A DNA stretch of 64,000 nt, taken from the NCBI RefSeq assembly GCF_001636345.1, contig NZ_KV440945.1, forward strand, positions 1,020,975 through 1,084,974. Reading direction: 5' to 3'. Position numbers and translations under genes: made by a program. The DNA comes from Cytobacillus gottheilii (GTDB taxonomy: Bacteria; Bacillota; Bacilli; Bacillales; Cytobacillaceae). The notes below the pieces were generated by a model. That model saw only the letters and a program-made list of their open reading frames with translations. It was not told where the DNA came from and made no database searches. Shown here in pieces: positions 35,554 to 45,217 of this stretch. Every line of letters begins with the position of its first letter. The first letter of the stretch is position 1.

Positions 35554-36768
35554 TTGAGAAAGCCAAAAATAGTAATTCTAGGTGCAGGTTACGGCGGATT
35601 AATGACTGCTACTCGCCTTCAAAAGGCTGTAGGGACAAATGAAGCTGACATCGTATTAATAAATAAAAATGATTACCATTATGAAACGACGTGGCTGCAT
35701 GAAGCATCAGCAGGAACACTTCATCATGATCGTGTAAGATATGATATTTCGGGTGTAATTGACCGAAACAAGGTTGAGTTTATTCAAGGAACTGCCGTAG
35801 AAATCAAGAAAGAAGAAAAGAAAGTATTGCTTGAAAACGGCGAAGTAGAGTATGACTATTTAGTAGTTGCACTAGGCGGAGAATCTGAAACATTTGGCAT
35901 TAAAGGCTTAAAAGAGTATGCATTTTCCATTATAAATGTAAATGCTGCACGCCAAATCCGTGAGCATATTGAACTGCAATTTGCAACATACCATACAGAA
36001 GAAGAGAAAAAAGACGAACGCCTTACAATCGTAGTAGGCGGAGCTGGCTTTACTGGAATTGAATTCCTTGGTGAGTTAGGAAACCGTATTCCTGAGCTAT
36101 GCCATGAGTATGATATTGATATTCACAAAGTAAAAATCATCTGTGTCGAAGCTGCACCAATGGTTCTTCCAGGATTTGATCCGGATCTAGTGGAATATGC
36201 AGTAGCACACCTTGAGAAAAAGGGTGTTGAATTCCGTATCGGCACAGCGATTAAAGAAGCTACTCCTGAAGGAATTATCGTTGCTAAAGGTGAAGAAGAG
36301 CCTGAGGAGATTAAAGCTGGTACAGTTGTATGGGCAGCTGGTATCCGTGGTAACGGGATTATTGAGAAATCAGGTATCGAAGCAATGCGCGGCCGTGTAA
36401 AAGTAAATCTTGATCTGCGAGTACCAGAGCATGAGAATATCTTTGTCATCGGTGACTGCTCACTAATGATTAATGAAGAAATTAATCGCCCATATCCTCC
36501 TACTGCACAAATTGCGATGCAGCAAGGTGAGACTTGTGCAAAAAATATTGCTGCACTTATTCATAACAAGCCTTTAGAAAACTTCAAGCCAGATATTAAA
36601 GGTACAGTTTGTTCTTTAGGAGAAAACGATGCAATTGGTGTTGTTTTCGGCAAAAAATTAGTAGGGAAAAAAGCTTCCTTCATGAAAAAAGTGGTTGATA
36701 ACCGCTCACTTTACATGATCGGCGGAGCAGGCCTTGTATTGAAAAAAGGTAAATTTAACTTTTTATAA
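35554..36768 (+). CDS. yumB: Type II NADH dehydrogenase-like protein YumB
   Basis: A 404-residue NDH-2 family flavoprotein that should pass electrons from NADH to menaquinone at the membrane face. FAD fold [20 protein letters not shown] fold [19 protein letters not shown], and the quinone/FAD motif [12 protein letters not shown]. The GTG at 35539 forms part of the AAAGGTGG ribosome site; the TTG at 35554 gives the N-terminus seen in B. subtilis (RKPKIV). A Rex-like operator upstream fits redox control. Confidence 0.92.
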   Translation: MRKPKIVILGAGYGGLMTATRLQKAVGTNEADIVLINKNDYHYETTWLHEASAGTLHHDRVRYDISGVIDRNKVEFIQGTAVEIKKEEKKVLLENGEVEYDYLVVALGGESETFGIKGLKEYAFSIINVNAARQIREHIELQFATYHTEEEKKDERLTIVVGGAGFTGIEFLGELGNRIPELCHEYDIDIHKVKIICVEAAPMVLPGFDPDLVEYAVAHLEKKGVEFRIGTAIKEATPEGIIVAKGEEEPEEIKAGTVVWAAGIRGNGIIEKSGIEAMRGRVKVNLDLRVPEHENIFVIGDCSLMINEEINRPYPPTAQIAMQQGETCAKNIAALIHNKPLENFKPDIKGTVCSLGENDAIGVVFGKKLVGKKASFMKKVVDNRSLYMIGGAGLVLKKGKFNFL

Positions 36769-36779
36769 TAAATGAGGGA

Positions 36780-36811
36780 GAGCAGACTGTGCATGGTCTG
36801 CTCTTTTTTTT
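36780..36811 (+). terminator. Terminator after yumB
   Basis: GAGCAGAC and GTCTGCTC pair around TGTGCATG, then T8. Confidence 0.85.
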
Positions 36812-36969
36812 GTTGGGAGAGTTCTCGGTGGATTAGGTGAGAGATGGTGTGAGCTGTATGTTATAGTTTTTGGGTAGGGTGGTTAGGCTCTAATAGGCTG
36901 TGTTTGGCTTGAATCTTTGAAAAAGAGTCTAGTTTTGGAGATAATCGCTCTGTGTGGAAGCAAAATCTA

Positions 36970-37120
36970 GGTTTTCACTTTAATCACGTCACGAAACACC
37001 AATATCTGGATAACAGAGTCGTGTTTCTGCTCAAATCACGCCATGTACCACCAATATCTGGATAAGAAGGTCCAGCTTCGTCTCAAATCCATCTTAATAA
37101 CCAATATCTAGAATAAGCAA
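36970..37120. repeat. Imperfect tandem repeat of about 51 bp, three units
   Basis: The core CCAATATCTGGATAA occurs at 36999 and 37051, and as CCAATATCTAGAATAA at 37101 (periods 52 and 50). Each core follows a block like TCAAATCACGCCA. It occupies the gene-free stretch 36812-37327, which otherwise contains no ORF with a ribosome site; the left part (36830-36960) may hold a decayed unit. Confidence 0.75.
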
Positions 37121-37327
37121 TCACATCTTGCTCTGTGTCTACCCTAATTTCCCATTTAAAAAAATATACAGCTATATCACTAATATCCAGTAAATATATA
37201 TCAAGAAATAAAACTACCTATAAATTGACCTGTGATCTCATATTATTTCAACTGTAAATTACTATTTTTATCTATGTTAAACTGTTTATTAAAGAAGATG
37301 AAAAATTGCAGTCAGGGAGGAATATAG

Positions 37328-37810
37328 ATGAGCAAGAGGGGGAAGGTTTGGCTTGCAGCAGCTGGTTTAGTCATTTCGGAGCAAGGAGAATGGCTTGTAG
37401 TAAAGAAAAAATATGGCGGTCTAAAAGGGATGTGGTCGATCCCAGCTGGCTTTGTCCATGAAGGAGAAACAGCAGATGCTGCTGCAGTGAGAGAGGTTTT
37501 CGAGGAAACTGGAATTGCCTGCAAGGTAAAAGGAATGATTGGTTTAAGAACAGGGGTTATAAAAGAGGAAATTAGTGATAATATGCTGATCTTTTTATTG
37601 GAGCCCATAGCAGAAAAAAATATTACAATTCAGGAAAAAGAAATAGAAGAAGCAACGTTTATAAAACCTGATTACATTGTTAATCAAACTGAATCCTCCA
37701 TTATGCTAAAGCATTTATTAAACCGATCAGAAGAGATCATGCAGCAGGCAATTGAAAACATAAATCCAGGAAATCAGTTTTCATATACGGCATATAAATT
37801 ATTTTTATAA
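37328..37810 (+). CDS. Nudix hydrolase
   Basis: A 160-residue Nudix enzyme that cleaves a nucleoside diphosphate linked to another group; substrate unknown. The Nudix box is complete: G-x5-E-x7-REVFEETGI, beginning at GFVHEGETADAA. N-terminus MSKRGKVWLAAAGLVI is the usual first strand. RBS GGGAGGAATATAG. It lies upstream of yuiA, and the gap of 155 bases to it holds no terminator with a clear T tail. Confidence 0.9.
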   Translation: MSKRGKVWLAAAGLVISEQGEWLVVKKKYGGLKGMWSIPAGFVHEGETADAAAVREVFEETGIACKVKGMIGLRTGVIKEEISDNMLIFLLEPIAEKNITIQEKEIEEATFIKPDYIVNQTESSIMLKHLLNRSEEIMQQAIENINPGNQFSYTAYKLFL

Positions 37811-37965
37811 TTTTCCGAAATATTACGATAATAAAAGAAAAACAATGCAATAAGTAGTTGTATGCGTTTACAGTAAAGGTTTTCAGTTAAAATTAAGCCT
37901 TTCCAAATGGTCTGATCCTTGATATATTATCAGAAAATTCAGTAGTAAGAGGAGATGACAACGCA

Positions 37966-38091
37966 ATGAAATCAAACAGCTATGATACAAAAAATTGTCC
38001 ATATTGTTCAGGAAAGGGTTATTTTCAACTCTTGCTTGGCGGGTCAGAAACATGCTCCTGCTGCGGAGGGTCAGGAAAGAAAAAAAGTTAA
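37966..38091 (+). CDS. yuiA: YuiA-like zinc-finger peptide (41 aa)
   Basis: A 41-codon gene. Two CxxC-G-x-G knuckles, CPYCSGKGYFQLL and CSCCGGSGKKK, resemble half of a DnaJ zinc centre and should bind one zinc. The position between yumB and yuiB and the sequence fit B. subtilis YuiA, whose function is unknown. AGAGGAG lies 11 bases ahead of the ATG. A terminator follows at 38119. Confidence 0.85.
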   Translation: MKSNSYDTKNCPYCSGKGYFQLLLGGSETCSCCGGSGKKKS

Positions 38092-38118
38092 CAGTAGCGA
38101 TAGTTAGTTGCGTTTAAT

Positions 38119-38145
38119 AAAGCTCTCAAATTGAGGGCTTTTTGT
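38119..38145 (+). terminator. Terminator after yuiA
   Basis: AAAGCTCTCA and TGAGGGCTTT (one G-T pair), then TTTG. Confidence 0.65.
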
Positions 38146-38270
38146 TTCGAGTTCATGATGGATTCTCACTTCTAAGTTAGAGAAATCTCCCTTTCCTCCC
38201 AATTTTAGTTGACGAAACTCTATTTTTTTCAGTACACTAAATATTGATGTGCTAAGGGGGACAAATACTA

Positions 38271-38594
38271 ATGCAGATGACCATATTTGTGTTGCCAATT
38301 TCCATGCTTTTATTTTTTGTTTTATTTTTTGGAATCGGTTTTATTTTGAATATGCTTTTAAGAATGTCCTGGATCATGGCAATAATTTATCCAGTTATAG
38401 CCATTTTAATAATTGATCAGGTGCGATTTATAGAATATTTTACAAACACAGGATTTGCTTTTTCAGATCTTGGTACAGAATTATCAAGCTTGGCAATGGC
38501 AGATATTTTAATTTTAAGCAGCGGATTGGCAGGTGCCATTGTAGCTGGCATTACCATTAAACTGCTGCGCAAAAAAGGATATCGAATGTTTTAA
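38271..38594 (+). CDS. yuiB: YuiB small membrane protein
   Basis: A 107-residue protein with about three membrane helices (4-27, 33-50 and 78-97) and a basic C-terminal tail (KLLRKKGYRMF). It matches YuiB in size and location; function unknown. The start ATG follows CTAAGGGGGACAA. Monocistronic, with its own terminator. Confidence 0.82.
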   Translation: MQMTIFVLPISMLLFFVLFFGIGFILNMLLRMSWIMAIIYPVIAILIIDQVRFIEYFTNTGFAFSDLGTELSSLAMADILILSSGLAGAIVAGITIKLLRKKGYRMF

Positions 38595-38595
38595 T

Positions 38596-38628
38596 AGCTC
38601 TGCTTTCAAAAAGCGCAGAGCTTTTTTT
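38596..38628 (+). terminator. Terminator after yuiB
   Basis: AGCTCTGC and GCAGAGCT pair around TTTCAAAAAGC, then T6. Confidence 0.88.
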
Positions 38629-38749
38629 AATGAATTTTCTTATTGTTCAATAATTTGAAAATAGTAAATTTTTTCGCTTATTCTCTTAACTTATGAATAT
38701 TTTCTGTTCAGATGGGAAATGAATATGGTTGGGAGGAGTGAAATTTAGT

Positions 38750-39454
38750 ATGAATACATTAAAAAATTGGACAAGACGTATTGTGATGACCATTTTAGTT
38801 ATGGGTGCAACATTAACGACGTTTGAATCGATCTCAGGAGTAAAAGCTCGAGAAATTGCTGAAGTGGCAGCTGAAAATAATGAATTTTCCCTTATGGAGA
38901 AGGTAACACATACATTTAAAACGGTTGGAGTAGCTTTTAAGAAGTTGCAATTAGCAACAGTAGGGGAATCCCAAATCTCTTCAAGTGAGCCTGTGGTTGG
39001 AGAGCCTCCAACTTTGGAAGAGTCGATTGATTGGTCACAATATCAGCGAAAAAATGTTGTTGCTACAGGTTATACTGCTTATTATGAATCAACAGGAAAA
39101 CATCCTAATCACCCAGGATTTGGTATTACATACTCAGGTGTTAAAGTAAAACGTGATTTATATTCAACAGTGGCTGCTGATCTAAATGTATTCCCGATTG
39201 GAACCATTTTATTTATCCCTGACTATGGTTATGGGGTAGTTGCCGATAAAGGTGGAGCCATTAAAGGAAATAAACTGGATCTTTACTATGAAACCGTTGA
39301 TGAAGTTTACCAACATTGGGGAAAGAAGACGCTAGATGTCTATGTTGTGAAAATGGGCGATGGTTCTTTAACAGAAGAGGAACTGACTGCACTGAATGAA
39401 AATGAATCCATGCAGGTATTCCGTCAAGCTTATATTAAATCTGCAGAAGAATAA
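38750..39454 (+). CDS. yuiC: YuiC, secreted 3D-domain protein (muralytic-type)
   Basis: A 234-residue exported protein: basic start, hydrophobic segment (about 9-28), spacer, then a C-terminal 3D domain (about 100-215) related to the active domain of MltA lytic transglycosylases and to stationary-phase survival (Sps) proteins. Visible motifs are [12 protein letters not shown] and the aspartate-containing [18 protein letters not shown], so cleavage of peptidoglycan glycan strands is expected. The ATG at 38750 lies 11 bases after GGGAGGAG; an earlier TTG would include that site. Location fits YuiC. Confidence 0.88.
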   Translation: MNTLKNWTRRIVMTILVMGATLTTFESISGVKAREIAEVAAENNEFSLMEKVTHTFKTVGVAFKKLQLATVGESQISSSEPVVGEPPTLEESIDWSQYQRKNVVATGYTAYYESTGKHPNHPGFGITYSGVKVKRDLYSTVAADLNVFPIGTILFIPDYGYGVVADKGGAIKGNKLDLYYETVDEVYQHWGKKTLDVYVVKMGDGSLTEEELTALNENESMQVFRQAYIKSAEE

Positions 39455-39472
39455 TACATGTACATTTCTAAA

Positions 39473-39503
39473 CAAAAAAGACAGGAACTCCCTGTCTTTT
39501 TTT
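39473..39503. terminator. Terminator between yuiC and yuiD
   Basis: AAAAAGACAGG and CCTGTCTTTTTTT pair around AACTC; A and T runs on both sides of a convergent junction. Confidence 0.9.
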
Positions 39504-39523
39504 GTTGTTGCCGGATATCTTTT

Positions 39524-40003
39524 CTATATGACGAAAAAATAATAGAGGACAAGCGTTAGCAAGACCCCAGTTAATCCGCCGAATAGGACTTCAATCGGCT
39601 TATGGCCAAGAAGCTCTTTTAACTCCTGTCTTTTCTCTTGTTCAGGTTTTTTTTGCCAATCCTTTGCTTCATCTAAAAACCTTTGAAAATCGGCAACAAG
39701 CTTATTAAGCACAATAGCCTGTTCGCCAGCTTGGCGGCGTACGCCAGTAGCATCAAACATCGTGATGATTGCAAACACAGCGGATACAGCGAACAGAGCG
39801 GAATCTAGTCCAGCTTCCAGTGCGACACCAGTTGATAATGCGGTGACCGCGGCAGAATGTGAACTTGGCATTCCCCCCGTACTCGTCAGCAATGACCAAT
39901 CTAATCTTTTTGTAGCAATAAATGTGATTGGCACCTTTACAAATTGGGCAAAGAAGATGGCAGCTAGTGCTGACCAAAACGGGAAGTTCATAAATAATTC
40001 CAT
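39524..40003 (-). CDS. yuiD: YuiD, DUF212/VanZ-like acid phosphatase-related membrane protein
   Basis: A 159-residue integral membrane protein of the DUF212 family, related to PAP2-type phosphatases. GGMPSSHSAAVTAL is the family's signature and MFDATGVRRQAGEQA the second one. About four membrane helices. Substrate unknown. The ATG at 40003 is preceded by AAAGGTGG; the GTG three codons upstream lies in that site. Confidence 0.87.
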   Translation of the reverse strand: MELFMNFPFWSALAAIFFAQFVKVPITFIATKRLDWSLLTSTGGMPSSHSAAVTALSTGVALEAGLDSALFAVSAVFAIITMFDATGVRRQAGEQAIVLNKLVADFQRFLDEAKDWQKKPEQEKRQELKELLGHKPIEVLFGGLTGVLLTLVLYYFFVI

Positions 40004-40247
40004 AAAAACCACCTTTGAAAAATTTACACTGCTCTAGTTACTATTCTTCAATATTATTTCTCTTCATGCAAATAAATCAACTCTTTTTTATTTTATACAA
40101 AAATATGAAATTATATTGAAGCCAAAAAGACACTATGAGAGCAGAATTACACTAGCTAAAAAAGATTTCTTGAAACTGGATGGTTAGGAAGTCGAAATAA
40201 ATCAGATAATTATGTATAATAATATTATCAATATTGGGGGTGTTAAC

Positions 40248-41753
40248 ATGTTTACAGTACAATCAGAATTAAATTTAGCTGCAGAACACGAATGCTTAAT
40301 TATTGGGCTTTTTGATCAGCCACAGAAATTTGAAGGCAAATTAGCTCGTATTGATGAAGCATTTGATGGCGCACTAACAGAGCTTGTTAAAAATGGAGAC
40401 ATTTCGGCTAAGCCTAAAGCTATTTCAAAAATACATACATTTCAAAAGGTTGGAAGCAAACGCTTCATTTTTGTAGGTCTGGGAAAAGAAAAGGAATACA
40501 CTTTTGATCTTTTAAGAGAAGCATTAGGAGCAGCGTTTAAACAAGTTCAGGCTGCGAAGATGACCGAAGCAGCAGTTTATCTGGATTCACTTACTGCAGA
40601 TTCTCTTGACTCTATTGATGCTGCACACGCTGTAACAGAGTCATTTGCTTTAGCAACATATCAATTTGAAGGCTATAAAGAGAAATCAAATGAACCAGAG
40701 AAAAAAATAGAGCACCTTTTTGTATACGGTTCTGAGACTGATGCAGAAGAAATAAAAGCTTCTTTAACAGTTGGTTATGCATATGGGATGGGGACGAATT
40801 CTGCCAGAACACTTGTGAATCTTCCAGGCAATATGCTTACTGCAACAGATATGGCTGAATATGCCAAAGAACTGGGTGCACGCTATGAATTTGAAACAGA
40901 AATCTTAGAAAAAGAAGATATGATTAAGCTTGGCATGGGTGCTTTATTGGCTGTTAACCAAGGTTCTGTAGAGCCGCCAAAAATGATTGTGTTGAAATAT
41001 CAAGGCAAGGATGAGTGGGAAGATGTCATCGGCTTGGTTGGAAAAGGGATCACTTTTGACACAGGCGGATATTCGATTAAACCGAAAGATGGGATCGTCG
41101 GAATGAAAAGTGATATGGGAGGAGCAGCAGCCGTTTTAGGTGCCATGGAAATCATCGGTGAACTAAAGCCTGAACAAAATGTTGTAGCTGTTATTCCTTC
41201 TACTGATAACATGATTAGCGGAGCTGCTCTTAAACCGGATGATGTCATTACATCAATGAGCGGTAAAACCATTGAAGTGTTAAATACGGATGCAGAAGGC
41301 AGACTTGCATTAGCAGATGCAGTGACATATGCAAAGCATCATGGAGCTAACTATTTAGTAGATGTAGCAACCTTAACAGGCGGAGTAATTGTTGCGCTTG
41401 GGACAAATACAACTGGTGCATTGACGAATAATGAAGCTTTGTTTGAACAGATTTTAGAAGCTTCCCATGAAGCTGACGAACCTGTATGGCAGCTGCCGTT
41501 ATTTGAAAAGGATAAAAAGAGAGTAAGAAGCAGTAAAATTGCTGATCTCAATAATTCACCAGGCCGTGAAGGACACGCCATTATGGGCGGAGCATTTGTT
41601 GGGGAATTTGCGGAAAATACACCTTGGGTTCATTTGGATATTGCGGGTACAGCAACAACGATTCAAGCCTATGACCTAGGACCTTCCGGAGCAACAGGTG
41701 TAATGGCTCGAACACTTGCATTGTTTGTTGAACGGTTTGAAACACTTAAATAA
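40248..41753 (+). CDS. pepA: Leucyl aminopeptidase (M17) PepA
   Basis: A 501-residue cytosolic M17 aminopeptidase with two metal ions that removes N-terminal residues. Metal and catalytic motifs: [26 protein letters not shown] and [13 protein letters not shown], which is the family signature. The ATG at 40248 follows TTGGGGGTGTTAAC; the frame upstream (from 40212) lacks a ribosome site. In B. subtilis the same gene is yuiE, next to yuiD. Terminator follows. Confidence 0.95.
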   Translation: MFTVQSELNLAAEHECLIIGLFDQPQKFEGKLARIDEAFDGALTELVKNGDISAKPKAISKIHTFQKVGSKRFIFVGLGKEKEYTFDLLREALGAAFKQVQAAKMTEAAVYLDSLTADSLDSIDAAHAVTESFALATYQFEGYKEKSNEPEKKIEHLFVYGSETDAEEIKASLTVGYAYGMGTNSARTLVNLPGNMLTATDMAEYAKELGARYEFETEILEKEDMIKLGMGALLAVNQGSVEPPKMIVLKYQGKDEWEDVIGLVGKGITFDTGGYSIKPKDGIVGMKSDMGGAAAVLGAMEIIGELKPEQNVVAVIPSTDNMISGAALKPDDVITSMSGKTIEVLNTDAEGRLALADAVTYAKHHGANYLVDVATLTGGVIVALGTNTTGALTNNEALFEQILEASHEADEPVWQLPLFEKDKKRVRSSKIADLNNSPGREGHAIMGGAFVGEFAENTPWVHLDIAGTATTIQAYDLGPSGATGVMARTLALFVERFETLK

Positions 41754-41762
41754 TTAATTTAT

Positions 41763-41796
41763 GAGAGGCTTCCCTTGGGAGCCTCTCTTATTTTAT
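41763..41796 (+). terminator. Terminator after pepA
   Basis: GAGAGGCTTCCC and GGGAGCCTCTC (one bulge) with TTATTTTA tail. Confidence 0.75.
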
Positions 41797-42353
41797 GGCG
41801 AAGGAGCAGCTTCATGTGAGAGAATACCATAACATACAAGATCAATATATTCATTCTCTTTCTTTACATGCTGTCTTAAGATTCCCTCTTTTTTCATTCC
41901 TACCTTTTCTAACACTCTTCCTGATGCTGGATTTGATAAAAAGCAGCGAGCAAATACTTTTTGATACTGTTTCTCTTTGAAAGCAAAGTCAATGACGGCT
42001 TTAGCTGCTTCTGTACCATAGCCTTTTCCCCAATATTCTTCTCCAACCCAGTAGGCAAGTTCTCCATGATTAAAAAGATGATTGTTAGATAACGCAATTG
42101 CTCCGTATAACTCACCCGAAACCTTATCTGTTATGGCAAATTCATATTTCTTATTTTCATTAAAATAGTGTGAATGAAGTCTGATCCACGATAAAGCATC
42201 TTCCATTTTGTATGGAAAGGGAAGGTATAAAGTATTTTTATAAATATTGTCATTATTGCATAGCTCGGCAACCCGTGATGCATCATCATTAGTAAATAAT
42301 CTTAATAGTAACCTGCTGGTTTTGATTGTTTGAGTGGCTGGATTATAGGTCAT
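41793..42353 (-). CDS. RimJ/RimL-type GNAT acetyltransferase
   Basis: A 186-residue N-acetyltransferase. Family features: TSRLLLRLFTNDDA start, ELAYWVGEEYWGKGYGTEA with the acetyl-CoA loop (GKGYGTEA), and the NPASGRVLEKVGMKKEG strand-helix. Acceptor unknown; such proteins modify ribosomal proteins or antibiotics. RBS GAAAGGAGAAT. Not part of the conserved yui block; likely lineage-specific. Confidence 0.88.
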   Translation of the reverse strand: MTYNPATQTIKTSRLLLRLFTNDDASRVAELCNNDNIYKNTLYLPFPYKMEDALSWIRLHSHYFNENKKYEFAITDKVSGELYGAIALSNNHLFNHGELAYWVGEEYWGKGYGTEAAKAVIDFAFKEKQYQKVFARCFLSNPASGRVLEKVGMKKEGILRQHVKKENEYIDLVCYGILSHEAAPSP

Positions 42354-42427
42354 TCAAAATTCTCCTTTCAGTAGAGCAGACGAAAACGTCTTTGCTTCCA
42401 CAAGTTGAAATAGAAAACCAAGATGCA

Positions 42428-42964
42428 CTAGTTTTGGCTGGTCCTCTTGCTATAAATGTACTTTACAAACTCCTCTTTATAATCGGTATATTCATTAATT
42501 CCAGTTGATGATTTCTCTAAGTACTCTTTTTTAATCTCTAAATATCTTTGTCTAGCTGTTTCGTTTGAATTTAGATAGTCTCTAAAGAAAATCAAATTAT
42601 TCCAAAGTTCGCTTCTATATTCAGTTAGATGTATATAATGTGTTTTTACTTCATAAGTTTGGTCAGTGAATTTAGCCAATACTATTTCTCCTGGCCGTTC
42701 AACCTTTAGCCGTAAAAATCCGCAATTCTTTAAACTGGTAAATAAGCTGCTGTCTGCGTTATTCAAATCATTTACTCCAACTAAAATATCCAAAATAGGC
42801 TTTGCAGGCATTCCTTTTATAGCTGTGCTGCCAATATGCTGGATCCAATTCTCGTTCAGTTGAATGTTTTGCAGAAGATGATCTCTCACTCTACTAAACT
42901 CTTTTGTCCATTCTGGATTGTAACCCACCAACCTGATTTCATCTCTCTTTAATCCTAACTGCAC
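42428..42964 (-). CDS. GrpB/UPF0157 family nucleotidyltransferase-fold protein
   Basis: A 178-residue GrpB family member with a nucleotidyltransferase-like fold; molecular function undefined. Motifs: VGYNPEWTKEFSRVRDHL, IQHIGSTAIKGMPAKPILDILVGV (GS and DxD-like acids) and the HYIHL strand. It starts at GTG 42964 after AAAGGAGCTGAATTT. It lies 74 bases upstream of the GNAT gene on the same strand and may be co-transcribed with it. Confidence 0.85.
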   Translation of the reverse strand: MQLGLKRDEIRLVGYNPEWTKEFSRVRDHLLQNIQLNENWIQHIGSTAIKGMPAKPILDILVGVNDLNNADSSLFTSLKNCGFLRLKVERPGEIVLAKFTDQTYEVKTHYIHLTEYRSELWNNLIFFRDYLNSNETARQRYLEIKKEYLEKSSTGINEYTDYKEEFVKYIYSKRTSQN

Positions 42965-43108
42965 AAATTCAGCTCCTTTGTGTTGAAAAGACTTTTAAGT
43001 AATATTATCATAAAATTCAAAAATTTAGCAGGGGAACTATGCTAAGTAGTCTTAGCTAGAATTACATGCTCGTTAAGGTTTTTAAAGAAGAGGGGATGGA
43101 AGAAAGAC

Positions 43109-43186
43109 GATTGATCCGTCGGAGAAGGCTGAGCCCCCGCCGTCTGGGAAAGGGACTAAGCTTTCCCCAGCAGAAATCCATCAATC
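43109..43186. repeat. Intergenic GC-rich nested hairpin element
   Basis: An outer pair GATTGAT/ATCAATC encloses CTGGGAAAG/CTTTCCCCAG (43144-43170) and GGCTGAGCC. No T tail, no ORF. It resembles a mobile palindromic repeat rather than a terminator, but its family is not recognised. Confidence 0.5.
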
Positions 43187-43196
43187 TGATTTGCAT

Positions 43197-43667
43197 TTAG
43201 TCTATTCTTCTAATGAAAGCAATAATGCCGCGGCATACTAACAGTTTTAAAGCCAAGCTAATAAGGGAGTGATGCCAATCCCATCCCCTTTTCCATGTAA
43301 TCAATTTAGTTTTCCTTTCGGCAAAGGTTTCGATTATGACTTGAGGGATTATAAAAGGAAACAACTTTAGAATAAGGCCAAGAGGCTTACTGTCGACCGT
43401 CCATTGATTATAGTAAAGCAGCAGCAGTGGATAAAGAATAAAGTCAAAAGGCAGATGAATGACATACTTCGGAAATAACCGGTGCGGATATTTTAAAAAA
43501 CCTTTTAGCACTAAATATTTATCGATAAAGGAATTGCCAATCACTGCTACAAGGTAAATAATGACCCAATCCTTTGTTGAACGTTTGAATATGGCAAATG
43601 GCAATAGAACAAGTCCAATGACACTGATGCCGACTAAAAATAATTTAGATGATTTCTGATTTTTCAT
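43197..43667 (-). CDS. Polytopic membrane protein, CBO0543-like, unknown function
   Basis: A 156-residue protein with about four to five membrane helices (about 8-25, 32-48, 68-88, 95-112 and 128-150). The segment FPKYVIHLPFDFILYPLLLLYYNQ and the WHHSLIS stretch recall the uncharacterised CBO0543 family of Firmicutes. The ATG at 43667 follows AAAGAGGTGGGCAA; a longer frame adds 16 hydrophilic residues without a ribosome site. Role unknown. Confidence 0.7.
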   Translation of the reverse strand: MKNQKSSKLFLVGISVIGLVLLPFAIFKRSTKDWVIIYLVAVIGNSFIDKYLVLKGFLKYPHRLFPKYVIHLPFDFILYPLLLLYYNQWTVDSKPLGLILKLFPFIIPQVIIETFAERKTKLITWKRGWDWHHSLISLALKLLVCRGIIAFIRRID

Positions 43668-43864
43668 TTTGCCCACCTCTTTATTATTTTGTTTCAAATT
43701 TAAATATCTACTCATGAATTATTCGTTAATCGTCTTTTTAGATTGTTTGAATGTGAACAAATTTTCGAATTTATAATAGCTAAATGTAACAAATACCACA
43801 GCTTGTCAAATCAATCCTCGATATACTGACTTTGAACAATAATAAATGGGAAAATGGTGATAAC

Positions 43865-45025
43865 ATGCATGGCAAAATGGGAGGACATCCCGGACATATG
43901 AACAGGTCGTCAATGGACTTTAATGAAAACCCTTTTATCGTTATTTGGGAAGTAACTAGAGCATGTGAATTGAAATGTGTTCACTGCAGAGCCGACGCAC
44001 AGTTAAGGCGTGATCCTAATGAACTGACAACAAAAGAAGGTTTTGAATTAATTGATCAGATATATGAAATGAATAAACCAATGCTTGTCTTTACCGGCGG
44101 AGATTGCATGATGAGGGAAGATTTGTTTGAACTTGCTGAATATGCGGTGCAAAAAGGTATGCGTGTGTCTATGACGCCAAGTGCAACAGCAAATGTCACA
44201 AAAGAGAAAATGGAGCGCGCCAAAAGTGTCGGGCTTTCCCGCTGGGGACTTAGTTTGGATGGACCAACTCCAGAAATTCATGATCACTTCAGGGGAACAT
44301 CTGGCTCTTTTGATTTAACGGTTGAAAAAATCCACTATCTAAATCAACTGAACATGCCGCTGCAAATTAATACTGTTATTTCACGCTACAACTATGACCA
44401 CCTTGAGCAAATGGCAGAACTGGTTAAAGATTTAAAAGCAGTGATGTGGTATATCTTTTTGCTTGTTCCTACAGGAAGAGGGCAGCAGGATGCATGCTTG
44501 ACACCACTTGAACACGAAAAAGTGTTTAAATGGCTTTATGAATTAGGCAAAACAGCTCCTTTTGATATTAAAACAACTGCTGCTCAGCATTACCGCCGTG
44601 TTGTTTTGCAGCAGAAAGTGAAGGACAAGCTTGTAGCTGGGGATAAAATTGAGTACGAGGACACAATTGTGAGAGACTCTGCATCAGGCATCGACGGATT
44701 GAGCCGTGCTCCAAAAGGCGTCAATGATGGAAATGGCTTTATATTTGTATCACATACAGGGGACGTATTGCCAAGCGGACTTCTCCCAATTAGAGTTGGA
44801 AATGTGCGTGAAAAACCACTAAAGGACATATATCGAAATGCCCCGGTCTTAAAGGAATTGCGTAATCCAGATCTTTATAAAGGCAAATGCGGTGTATGTG
44901 AATATCGATTCGTTTGCGGAGGATCCCGCTCTAGAAGCTATGCTGTTACAGGCGATTACCTTGAGAGTGAACCATATTGTGTATACATTCCGAAAGAATT
45001 AAGAGGGAAGAAGGCAGTATTGTAA
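43865..45025 (+). CDS. Radical SAM/SPASM domain protein (TIGR04053-like)
   Basis: A 386-residue iron-sulfur enzyme. The SAM cluster is CELKCVHC (CxxxCxxC); the C-terminal SPASM part has CGVCEYRFVCGGSRSR and a last C in ESEPYC for extra clusters. It resembles the TIGR04053 group, relatives of heme d1/alternative heme enzymes (NirJ, AhbD), but no heme genes are adjacent. The usual GGEP after the first strand reads GGDCMMR. The N-terminus is Met/His-rich (MHGKMGGHPGHM). The ATG at 43865 follows AATGGTGATAAC; an earlier in-frame ATG has no site. Confidence 0.87.
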   Translation: MHGKMGGHPGHMNRSSMDFNENPFIVIWEVTRACELKCVHCRADAQLRRDPNELTTKEGFELIDQIYEMNKPMLVFTGGDCMMREDLFELAEYAVQKGMRVSMTPSATANVTKEKMERAKSVGLSRWGLSLDGPTPEIHDHFRGTSGSFDLTVEKIHYLNQLNMPLQINTVISRYNYDHLEQMAELVKDLKAVMWYIFLLVPTGRGQQDACLTPLEHEKVFKWLYELGKTAPFDIKTTAAQHYRRVVLQQKVKDKLVAGDKIEYEDTIVRDSASGIDGLSRAPKGVNDGNGFIFVSHTGDVLPSGLLPIRVGNVREKPLKDIYRNAPVLKELRNPDLYKGKCGVCEYRFVCGGSRSRSYAVTGDYLESEPYCVYIPKELRGKKAVL

Positions 45026-45030
45026 AAGTA

Positions 45031-45070
45031 GAAGCCGGAGATTTATTTCTCTGGCTTCTGTTTTATTATT
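45031..45070 (+). terminator. Terminator after the radical SAM gene
   Basis: GAAGCCGGAGA and TCTCTGGCTTC (one G-T pair) followed by TGTTTTATTATT. Confidence 0.75.
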
Positions 45071-45217
45071 AACGCAACAAAAAGAACTCCATACTCTTTA
45101 TCACACTAGCGAACTAAAATAAAATGATTGACATGCACTGCAATAATATGATAATTTTATAATCGTATTTTAGTTCTCTACCAATTTATCGTAATAAAGC
45201 AAAAGGGGTTTACTATT

